Part shown: in pieces, positions 1 through 4,906 of the stretch
Layout of the letters: each line of letters opens with the position of its first letter
Position numbering within the stretch: position 1 is the first letter of the stretch
DNA from: Actinomycetota bacterium
GTDB lineage: Bacteria > Actinomycetota > Thermoleophilia > RBG-16-64-13
NCBI GenBank assembly: GCA_003157225.1
Contig: PMIZ01000184.1
Span: 1 to 5,561, forward strand
Length of the DNA stretch: 5,561 nucleotides
Direction: 5' to 3'
Notes under the pieces: generated by a model
Seen by the model: the letters and a program-made list of their open reading frames with translations, nothing else
Told to the model about the DNA's origin: nothing
Database searches by the model: none
Position numbers and translations under genes: made by a program

Positions 1-1065
1 GCCACCAACCGTCCCGACATCCTCGACCCGGCGCTGCTCAGGCCCGGCCGTTTCGACCGCCAGATAATCGTTGACCGCCCCGACCGCGAGGGTCGCAAGG
101 CCATTCTTGCTGTTCACTCCAAAGGCAAGCCGCTGGCGCCGGGGGTCACGCTCGACACGTTGGCGGCGCAGACGGCGGGCTTCACGGGTGCCGATCTGGC
201 GAACCTCGTGAACGAAGCCGCTCTGCTCGCGGCGCGCCGGCACAAGCGCGTCATCGAGATGGATGAGCTCGACGAGGCCGTGCTGAGGGTCATCGCGGGT
301 CCGGAGAAGAAGTCGCGCATCCTGTCGGATGACGAGAAGCTCATCACGGCGTACCACGAGACAGGCCACGCTCTGGTGGCGCATTTTCTTCCCAACGCCG
401 ACCCGGTGCACAAGATATCCATCATCAGCCGCGGGCACGCCCTTGGGTACACCATAACGCTCCCCACCGAAGACAAGTTCATGGTCAAGAAGAAGGAGAT
501 CCTCGACAAGCTGGCTATGGCTCTGGCTGGTAGGGCGGCAGAGGAGATCCGCTTCGACGACATCACCACGGGCGCGGCTAGCGACCTACAGAGGGTCACC
601 GAAACGGCTCGTCGCATGATCACCCAGTACGGCATGAGCGAGGCACTGGGTCCGCTCACCTTCGGCCACGACCCGGCTCAGCCGTTCGTGGGCCGCGATT
701 ACGGCATGGGCCAGGAATACTCTGATGAAACGGCCACGAAGATCGACGCCGAGATCCGGCGCGTTGTGGATGAGGCTTATCAGATGGCAAGCGATGTCCT
801 CAACGAGCACCGAGAGGAGCTTGACAAGGTCTCCTTGCTTCTCATGGAGCACGAGAGCATCGACAAGGTAGAGTTCGAAGCCGTCGTAGCCGGCGAGGAC
901 CCCACGGAGGTCTTCCGGGCGCGGGACGAAGCTCGGGACCGTAAGGCCGCGGAAAGCAAGCGCGTGCAGCGCCAGCGGCGGCCGCGTGAGCAGGATGCAC
1001 TCGAGCCCGAAGGCCGGGTGGCGACGGGCGGCGTGACACCGATGGCATCGCCCAGCGAGGACTAG
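1..1065 (+). CDS. ftsH: ATP-dependent zinc metalloprotease FtsH, C-terminal part (5' end outside window)
   Basis: Membrane-anchored AAA+ protease that unfolds and degrades membrane and short-lived cytosolic proteins as a hexamer. The window opens inside the AAA+ domain; 354 residues remain. Visible in order: the second region of homology (residues 10-22, with arginine-finger candidates R14 and R17 in RPGRFDR), the AAA lid helices (about 57-100), the zinc-protease motif HETGH at 119-123 (the usual form is HEAGH, but both His and the Glu are kept), and the third zinc ligand D195 in the TTGAASDLQ segment. Residues 303-354 form a charged, Arg/Glu-rich tail without family motifs, as is common in FtsH. 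The transmembrane segments and Walker motifs lie upstream of the window. It ends in TAG, 14 nt before folE. ftsH next to folE is a known actinobacterial arrangement. The open frame runs through base 1, so any start inside the window is spurious. Confidence 0.97.
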   Translation, partial: ATNRPDILDPALLRPGRFDRQIIVDRPDREGRKAILAVHSKGKPLAPGVTLDTLAAQTAGFTGADLANLVNEAALLAARRHKRVIEMDELDEAVLRVIAGPEKKSRILSDDEKLITAYHETGHALVAHFLPNADPVHKISIISRGHALGYTITLPTEDKFMVKKKEILDKLAMALAGRAAEEIRFDDITTGAASDLQRVTETARRMITQYGMSEALGPLTFGHDPAQPFVGRDYGMGQEYSDETATKIDAEIRRVVDEAYQMASDVLNEHREELDKVSLLLMEHESIDKVEFEAVVAGEDPTEVFRARDEARDRKAAESKRVQRQRRPREQDALEPEGRVATGGVTPMASPSED

Positions 1066-1079
1066 GCCTAGGCGCCTGT

Positions 1080-1649
1080 ATGGACCAAGCTAAGATCGAG
1101 CAGGCCGTGCGGCTCCTACTGGAAGGCATCGGGGAGGACCCGCGGCGCGAAGGCCTACTCGACACCCCCCGCCGGGTCGCGGAGATGTACGCGGAGATCA
1201 TCAGCTCCGAGCCGAAGGAGCTGTCGACCATCATTGCGCCCATCGCTTCGGACACGCATCAAGAGATGGTGCTAGTCCGCGACATCACCTTTCACTCGCT
1301 CTGCGAGCATCACTTGGCACCTTTCTTCGGAGTAGCCCACGTTGCCTATATCCCGTCCAAGAACGGGCACATCACGGGCATCTCGAAGATAGTGCGCCTG
1401 GTGCGCTGCGCCGCCGCGCGGCTGCAACTGCAGGAGCGCCTCACCACTACCGTTGCCGACACCATGGTTCAGTCGCTCGATCCCGCCGGGGTGCTGGTGC
1501 TCATTCAGGCTGAGCATCTCTGCATGACCATGCGCGGAGTAAGGGCGCCCGGCTCGCGAGTGGTGACGTCGGCAGTCCGGGGCATCTTCCGCGCCAACGC
1601 GGCCACCCGCGCCGAGGTGCTGGCTCTGATCGAAGCCCCGAGTCGCTGA
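1080..1649 (+). CDS. folE: GTP cyclohydrolase I (FolE, type IA)
   Basis: Cytosolic zinc enzyme that converts GTP to 7,8-dihydroneopterin triphosphate, the first committed step of folate synthesis. The 189-residue length is normal for the family. Zinc ligands are visible as C75 and H78 in SLCEHHLAPFFG, and C148 in EHLCMTMRGVR; H77 matches the catalytic histidine. The phosphate/GTP-binding segment GISKIVRLV is at 100-108, followed by QERLT at 118-122. The segment before QERLT reads ARLQL where most homologues have a Arg-Pro-Gln sequence, so the proline is lost. The PGSR-VTSAVRG C-terminal block (157-168) is intact. The ATG at 1080 is chosen because the protein then starts at the usual helix (KIEQAVRLLLEGIGEDPRREGL). 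The ribosome site is poor: only AGGC at 1070-1073, so translation may depend on the upstream ftsH. folP follows after 20 nt. Confidence 0.96.
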   Translation: MDQAKIEQAVRLLLEGIGEDPRREGLLDTPRRVAEMYAEIISSEPKELSTIIAPIASDTHQEMVLVRDITFHSLCEHHLAPFFGVAHVAYIPSKNGHITGISKIVRLVRCAAARLQLQERLTTTVADTMVQSLDPAGVLVLIQAEHLCMTMRGVRAPGSRVVTSAVRGIFRANAATRAEVLALIEAPSR

Positions 1650-1666
1650 CCCGGGTTTCGGGGGTC
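1648..1666 (+). promoter_or_regulatory. Small inverted repeat covering the folE stop and folP ribosome site
   Basis: GACCC (1648-1652) can pair with GGGTC (1662-1666) around a 9-nt loop. The right arm overlaps the only purine-rich site (GGGGG, 1660-1664) upstream of the folP ATG, so folded RNA could hide it until ribosomes finishing folE open it. The stem is only 5 bp and there is no T tract, so it is not a terminator; chance occurrence in GC-rich DNA is quite possible. Confidence 0.25.
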
Positions 1667-1669
1667 CAA

Positions 1670-2893
1670 ATGATTCCCACACACGGCCGTCCTCGGATCG
1701 TCAGTCTGGAGGACGCTGGGGAGGTCCGGACGGCCATGCACCTGGCCCGGGTCTCCGAGGGTGGCATCAAGATCATGGCCAAGAAAGCCCTGTTCCGCGT
1801 GGTCAGCGTCAGCGGACTGAGCGTGAGGGCGGCAGGCATCCTCAAGCAGGAGATGCTCGCGCGAGGAGGGGAGGTGGCCATCTCACGGGAGGTCTACGAG
1901 ACGAGTGGGGAACTTGCCGACTGCCTTGTCATGGGTACTGTCGGACAATTTGAGCGGCTGATGCCGAAACTGAAGATGCAGCCGTTCGGTCTGTCCCGCC
2001 TGGCCGATGCCCTTGACACGGCGCTGCATAACTATGACGCCCCAGTGCCCGTCGGGCCGCCGGGGATGGATCTCAGCGACGGGCCGCTCCTGATGGGCAT
2101 CGTGAATGTCACTCCCGACTCGTTCTCCGACGGCGGCGATCGCAACGAGTTGTCGGTGGCAGCACGGGCGGCGCTGCGGATGGCCGAGGAAGGTGCGGCG
2201 CTGATCGACATCGGTGGCGAATCCACGCGCCCCGGGTCCGACCCGGTGTCGGCGAAGGACGAGGCTGCACGGGTGCTGCCGGTCGTCGAAGCCCTGGCCG
2301 CGGAGCTGCCCGGCCGCATATCCGTCGATACCTACAAGGCCGGGGTGGCGGCGCAAGCACTGGAGCGCGGCGCCTACATGATCAACGACATATCCGCGCT
2401 CCGCATGGACCCTGAGATGGTCGCGGTGCTGCGCGACGCCGGTTGCCCTGTGGTGCTGATGCACATGCTGGGCGAGCCCAAGACGATGCAGCAGGATCCT
2501 CACTACGACGATGTGGTGGACGAGGTCTACGCATTCTTCCTCGAGAGGCTCAACTGGGCGATCGACAATGGGCTGAAGGAAGAGAACCTGCTTGTGGACC
2601 CGGGGCTCGGGTTCGGCAAGACTACGTCTCACAACCTGGAGATACTGCACAACCTGCAGACGTTCCGCTCGCTGGGAAGGCCCGTGGTGTTGGGCGCCTC
2701 GCGCAAGCGGTTCCTTGGAGAGATACTGAGCATCGACGACCCGAAGGGCCGCGATTCCGCCACCGCTGCCATCACGGTGCTCGCAGCGGCCCAGGGGGCG
2801 CACATCCTGCGCGTGCACCGGATAGGGCCGAATCTCGAAGCGGTTCGGTTGGCCCGGGCCGTCATGGGGCGCCAGCAGGCTTCAGCGTCTTAG
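1670..2893 (+). CDS. folP: Dihydropteroate synthase (FolP) with extra N-terminal domain
   Basis: Condenses 6-hydroxymethyl-7,8-dihydropterin pyrophosphate with p-aminobenzoate to give dihydropteroate; it is the sulfonamide target. At 407 residues it is about 130 longer than the classic enzyme (about 270-280). The catalytic TIM barrel spans about 139-402: MGIVNVTPDSFSDGG (142-156), GGESTRPGS (182-190), SVDT (218-221), IND (238-240), MHM (264-266), VDPGLGFGKT (309-318), GASRKRF (342-348) and RVH (381-383). All substrate-binding motifs are present; the residue after RVH is Arg384 where Asp is usual. Residues 1-135 form a separate domain (KIMAKKALFRVVSVSGL, then AAGILKQEMLARGGEVAI, then LVMGT and MQPFGLSRLADAL). 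From memory it recurs in DHPS of some Gram-positives and archaea, with no function known to me. It extends nearly to the ATG, which supports this start; GGGGG at 1660-1664 is a weak ribosome site. Confidence 0.95.
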   Translation: MIPTHGRPRIVSLEDAGEVRTAMHLARVSEGGIKIMAKKALFRVVSVSGLSVRAAGILKQEMLARGGEVAISREVYETSGELADCLVMGTVGQFERLMPKLKMQPFGLSRLADALDTALHNYDAPVPVGPPGMDLSDGPLLMGIVNVTPDSFSDGGDRNELSVAARAALRMAEEGAALIDIGGESTRPGSDPVSAKDEAARVLPVVEALAAELPGRISVDTYKAGVAAQALERGAYMINDISALRMDPEMVAVLRDAGCPVVLMHMLGEPKTMQQDPHYDDVVDEVYAFFLERLNWAIDNGLKEENLLVDPGLGFGKTTSHNLEILHNLQTFRSLGRPVVLGASRKRFLGEILSIDDPKGRDSATAAITVLAAAQGAHILRVHRIGPNLEAVRLARAVMGRQQASAS

Positions 2894-2918
2894 AGAAAAC
2901 GACGAAACGGGGGATACG

Positions 2919-3287
2919 GTGGACATCTTCATCGAAGGTCTCGAGGTCTATGGTCACCACGGCGTGGGGCGCGAGGAGAAGGTGCTGGGCCAGCGGCTCA
3001 TCTACGACGTACGTCTCACCTTCGAGGCTTGTGAGGCGGCATACACCGACAGGGTGGAGGACGCTGTCGACTACACCGAGGTCCTCGATCTCATCGTCGA
3101 AGTGGCAACTGTCAAGAGCTACTCGCTGCTCGAGCGGCTGGCGCAGGCGACGGCCGAGGCCATCTTGCGCAAGTTCCCGGTGGACGAGGTGTGGATCCAG
3201 GTGACAAAGCCGCATCCTCCCGTGGCCTGCGCGCTGGCGAGTGTGGGCGCTGCGGTGGAACTGCAGCGCGCCGATATCGAGGGCTGA
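2919..3287 (+). CDS. folB: 7,8-dihydroneopterin aldolase (FolB)
   Basis: Cleaves 7,8-dihydroneopterin to 6-hydroxymethyl-7,8-dihydropterin and glycolaldehyde, feeding FolK; acts as a cytosolic oligomer. The 122-residue length is typical. Compared with the S. aureus enzyme, the active-site residues are in place: YGHHGV at 11-16, E20 before the GQ at 24-25, Y52 in VDYTEV, the pterin-binding E72 in SLLERLAQ, and catalytic K97 in VTKPHPP. The start is GTG. GGGGGA at 2909-2914, four bases upstream, is a reasonable ribosome site, and the protein begins directly at the first beta strand (MDIFIEGLEVYG). It lies 25 nt after folP and is followed by the largest gap of the window, before folK. Tight spacing and pathway order indicate co-transcription with folE and folP. 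Confidence 0.95.
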   Translation: MDIFIEGLEVYGHHGVGREEKVLGQRLIYDVRLTFEACEAAYTDRVEDAVDYTEVLDLIVEVATVKSYSLLERLAQATAEAILRKFPVDEVWIQVTKPHPPVACALASVGAAVELQRADIEG

Positions 3288-3371
3288 GGCCTGGCCAGCA
3301 GCCTGTCGGGAAATGAAGCCACGCCGCCAGGGTGCGATGGGCGCGCGCGAGAGAAGGACGCAGGGAGCGCG
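3288..3371. other. Non-coding part of the folB-folK gap
   Basis: This stretch follows the folB stop and precedes the possible 23-codon ORF. I see no -10/-35 pair, no hairpin with a T tract and no conserved coding. It contains an 8-nt palindrome CTGGCCAG (3291-3298) and a 6-bp complementary pair CCTGGC/GCCAGG (3290-3295 with 3326-3331, about 30-nt loop), both weak. A GTG at 3332 opens the folK-nadA frame, but the AGG next to it is too close for a ribosome site. Confidence 0.5.
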
Positions 3372-3443
3372 ATGGAAGCGCTATTTGCGCGACTGAGGAC
3401 GCTCTATCGTGCCGCCCAGCGCTGTCTGGGGGCCACGGCTTGA
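3372..3443 (+). CDS. Possible 23-codon ORF overlapping the folK start (candidate translational-coupling peptide)
   Basis: Short ATG-started ORF encoding a 23-residue peptide starting MEALFARLRTLYRAAQ, of unknown family. A good purine-rich ribosome site (AGGGAG, 3362-3367) sits four bases before the ATG. Its TGA (3441-3443) overlaps the proposed TTG start of folK (3440-3442) in a TTGA arrangement, which is the usual geometry for termination-reinitiation. It has no recognisable domain and could be fortuitous in this GC-rich DNA. It shares the reading frame of folB, whose TGA is at 3285-3287. The function is inferred only from position. Confidence 0.3.
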   Translation: MEALFARLRTLYRAAQRCLGATA

Positions 3444-4906
3444 TTTTCCGAGAGGCTCCCAGGGAGCGCGCCCCGGCCCGGGTCTTCCTGGGTCTCGGTT
3501 CCAACCTGGGCGACCGGGAGTCCTTGCTGAGCCGGGCGCGCGCGCTGCTCGCGGCTTTGCCCGGCACCACCTTGTCCGCCCAGTCCGGTCTCTACGAGAC
3601 CGCCCCGGTGGGCGGCCCCGACCAGGACGACTTCCTGAACCAGGTGGTGGAGGTGCGCACTCTCCTCGCTCCACGCGAGCTCCTCGCGGCCATCCACGCC
3701 CTCGAAGCCGAGCTGGGCCGTCGGCGCGCGGTCCGGTGGGGCCCTAGAAGCATAGACGTAGATATCCTCTGGTACGATGGATTCAGAGGGGTCGATGCCG
3801 ATCTGGAGGTTCCGCACCCGCGCCTGGAAGAGCGGCGCTTCGTGCTGGAGCCGCTCGCCGAGTTGGCCCCTGACCTTGTCTTGCACAGCGGGAGGACGGT
3901 CACGGCCGCCCTAGGACGCGTGCAAGACCAGGCAGTCCGCCGGTTTGACGGCGATACCGATGTGGCGACCCGAATGGACAAGGATTCACCGATGGACCAC
4001 TCAGCAGTTCAGGCGGAGATACGGCGTCTTGCTCGCGAGAAGGGCGCCGTCATCCTCGCTCACAACTACCAGCGGCCGGAAGTGCAGGACGTGGCCGACA
4101 TCGTGGGAGACTCTCTGGGACTGTCACGGCAGGCGGCTGCCTCCGATGCGCGCATGATCGTGTTCTGCGGCGTTCACTTCATGGCCGAGACGGCCGCCAT
4201 CCTGTCTCCCGACCGGCCTGTCATACTGCCTGACCTCAACGCGGGCTGCCCGATGGCCAACATGGTCGATGTACAGGGGTTGAGGACGCTCAAAGCCGTG
4301 CACCCGGGCGCGATCGTGGTGAGCTACGTGAACACGACAGCGGCCGTCAAGGCCATCTCCGACATCTGCTGTACGAGCGCCAACGCGGTGGAGATCGTCA
4401 AGTCGATCCCCGCCGATCGGGAGATCATCTTCACCCCCGACCAGAATCTCGGCTCGTGGGCGGCCAAGAAGGCCGGGCGGGAGATGATCCTGTGGCCGGG
4501 CTTCTGTCCCACCCATGAGCTCATCGACGAGTACGACGTGGCGGCGGCGCGCGAGGCCCATCCGCGCGCGAAGTTGGTGGTTCACCCCGAGTGCGTCCCC
4601 GAAGTGGTGGAACTGGCCGACGCCGTGGAGAGTACGTCCGGCATGATCCGCTTCTGCTGCAACGACAGCGCCGAGGAGTACCTGATAGGTACCGAGCTGG
4701 GCATGCTCTACCGGCTGTCCAAGGATTGCCCCGGCAAACGCTACTACCCGGTGAGCGAGCTGAGCCTCTGCCCCAACATGAAGCTGACGACCCTCGACAA
4801 GGTGCTCGCGGCGCTTCAGAACGAGGGGCCGGTAGTCACGGTCGACGCCGACACCAGGCAGAAGGCGCTTCAGGCGGTGCAGCGCATGATAGAGGTCGGC
4901 GCGTGA
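3440..4906 (+). CDS. folK-nadA: Fused HPPK (FolK) - quinolinate synthase (NadA) open reading frame
   Basis: One uninterrupted frame carries two complete enzymes (488 residues from TTG 3440). The N-terminal half is 6-hydroxymethyl-7,8-dihydropterin pyrophosphokinase: FLGLGSNLGDR (16-26), LYETAPVG (51-58), RWGPRSIDVDI (99-109; D106 and D108 match the Mg-binding Asp pair) and VPHPRLEERRF (124-134; H126). It makes the FolP substrate. After a linker of about 16 residues comes NadA (from 185), with its three Fe-S cysteines at 270, 356 and 444. The start is uncertain: GTG 3332 is the farthest in-frame start, but residues 1-36 from there are an Arg-rich stretch without family resemblance. TTG 3440, preceded by GGGGG at 3428-3432 with 7-nt spacing, is nearest the conserved core. 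No in-frame stop separates the domains. It may yield a true fusion, two proteins through an internal start at 3992, or reflect a one-base error near 3944-3948. Confidence 0.8.
   Translation: MIFREAPRERAPARVFLGLGSNLGDRESLLSRARALLAALPGTTLSAQSGLYETAPVGGPDQDDFLNQVVEVRTLLAPRELLAAIHALEAELGRRRAVRWGPRSIDVDILWYDGFRGVDADLEVPHPRLEERRFVLEPLAELAPDLVLHSGRTVTAALGRVQDQAVRRFDGDTDVATRMDKDSPMDHSAVQAEIRRLAREKGAVILAHNYQRPEVQDVADIVGDSLGLSRQAAASDARMIVFCGVHFMAETAAILSPDRPVILPDLNAGCPMANMVDVQGLRTLKAVHPGAIVVSYVNTTAAVKAISDICCTSANAVEIVKSIPADREIIFTPDQNLGSWAAKKAGREMILWPGFCPTHELIDEYDVAAAREAHPRAKLVVHPECVPEVVELADAVESTSGMIRFCCNDSAEEYLIGTELGMLYRLSKDCPGKRYYPVSELSLCPNMKLTTLDKVLAALQNEGPVVTVDADTRQKALQAVQRMIEVGA
3482..3946 (+). other. 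folK: HPPK (FolK) domain of the fused frame
   Basis: Region encoding the full kinase fold from VFLGLGSNLG to QDQAVRRF, where stand-alone HPPK proteins normally end (about 155 residues, the usual size). All catalytic positions expected from the E. coli enzyme are present: the WGPR loop, the Asp-x-Asp magnesium pair, and the later His and Arg in PHPRLEERRF. The domain therefore looks functional rather than decaying. It follows folB in the same position as folK in M. tuberculosis. Confidence 0.93.
3980..3984 (+). promoter_or_regulatory. Internal Shine-Dalgarno for nadA
   Basis: AAGGA lies 7 nt before ATG 3992, inside the open frame that joins folK to nadA. It is among the closest matches to the consensus in this window and sits exactly where stand-alone NadA proteins begin, so it decides between a fused and a separate NadA product. 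Confidence 0.65.
3992..4906 (+). CDS. nadA: Quinolinate synthase NadA (possible separate product from internal start)
   Basis: Condenses iminoaspartate (from NadB) with dihydroxyacetone phosphate to quinolinate for de novo NAD synthesis, using an oxygen-sensitive [4Fe-4S] cluster. From this ATG the protein is 304 residues, matching the compact Thermotoga/Pyrococcus type. Cluster ligands are C86 (AGCPMANM), C172 (WPGFCPTH) and C260 (CPNMK). Other conserved blocks are LAHNYQ with H24 and Y26, GDSLGLS, SYVNTTAAVKA, CTSANAVEIV, FTPDQNLG, VHPEC and IGTELGMLYRL. An AAGGA ribosome site at 3980-3984, 7 nt from the ATG, favours independent initiation here; a second in-frame ATG at 3974 lacks such a site. 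The frame is continuous with folK upstream, so the same residues would also form the C-terminal half of a fusion. nadB overlaps its stop by 4 nt. Confidence 0.88.
   Translation: MDHSAVQAEIRRLAREKGAVILAHNYQRPEVQDVADIVGDSLGLSRQAAASDARMIVFCGVHFMAETAAILSPDRPVILPDLNAGCPMANMVDVQGLRTLKAVHPGAIVVSYVNTTAAVKAISDICCTSANAVEIVKSIPADREIIFTPDQNLGSWAAKKAGREMILWPGFCPTHELIDEYDVAAAREAHPRAKLVVHPECVPEVVELADAVESTSGMIRFCCNDSAEEYLIGTELGMLYRLSKDCPGKRYYPVSELSLCPNMKLTTLDKVLAALQNEGPVVTVDADTRQKALQAVQRMIEVGA
4891..4896 (+). promoter_or_regulatory. Shine-Dalgarno for nadB
   Basis: AGAGGT lies within the last codons of nadA, 6 nt before GTG 4903. It supports the GTG start of nadB and the GTGA overlap, which implies translational coupling of the two quinolinate-synthesis enzymes. 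Confidence 0.65.

Noticed and set aside
1883..2818. Long minus-strand ORF of 311 codons opposite folP
   Set aside because: It lies wholly antisense to a clearly recognised DHPS, has no family motifs, is rich in His/Arg/Gln as expected from the complement of GC-rich codons, and has no supporting context.
2894..2918. Possible promoter or terminator in the A-rich folP-folB gap
   Set aside because: Only 25 nt, with no inverted repeat, T tract or -10/-35 spacing; it is adequately explained as the folB ribosome-binding leader.
2443..3204. Plus-strand ORF of 253 codons overlapping folP and folB
   Set aside because: It is in another frame to two well-supported genes, with low-complexity Arg/Gly/Ser-rich translation typical of a shifted GC-rich frame.
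3332..3439. GTG-started N-terminal extension of folK (36 residues)
   Set aside because: The translation is Arg-rich with no HPPK resemblance, and the GTG has no properly spaced ribosome site. TTG 3440 is closer to the conserved core. It remains possible.
3285..3443. Readthrough of the folB TGA into the 23-codon ORF in the same frame
   Set aside because: FolB is complete at its stop, and the intervening residues show no conserved character; shared frame is a one-in-three coincidence.
3941..3948. Programmed -1 frameshift to reach the TGA after HPPK
   Set aside because: A -1 slip on TTT would reach the TGA, but the site (CGG TTT G) is not a canonical slippery heptamer and no strong downstream structure was evident.
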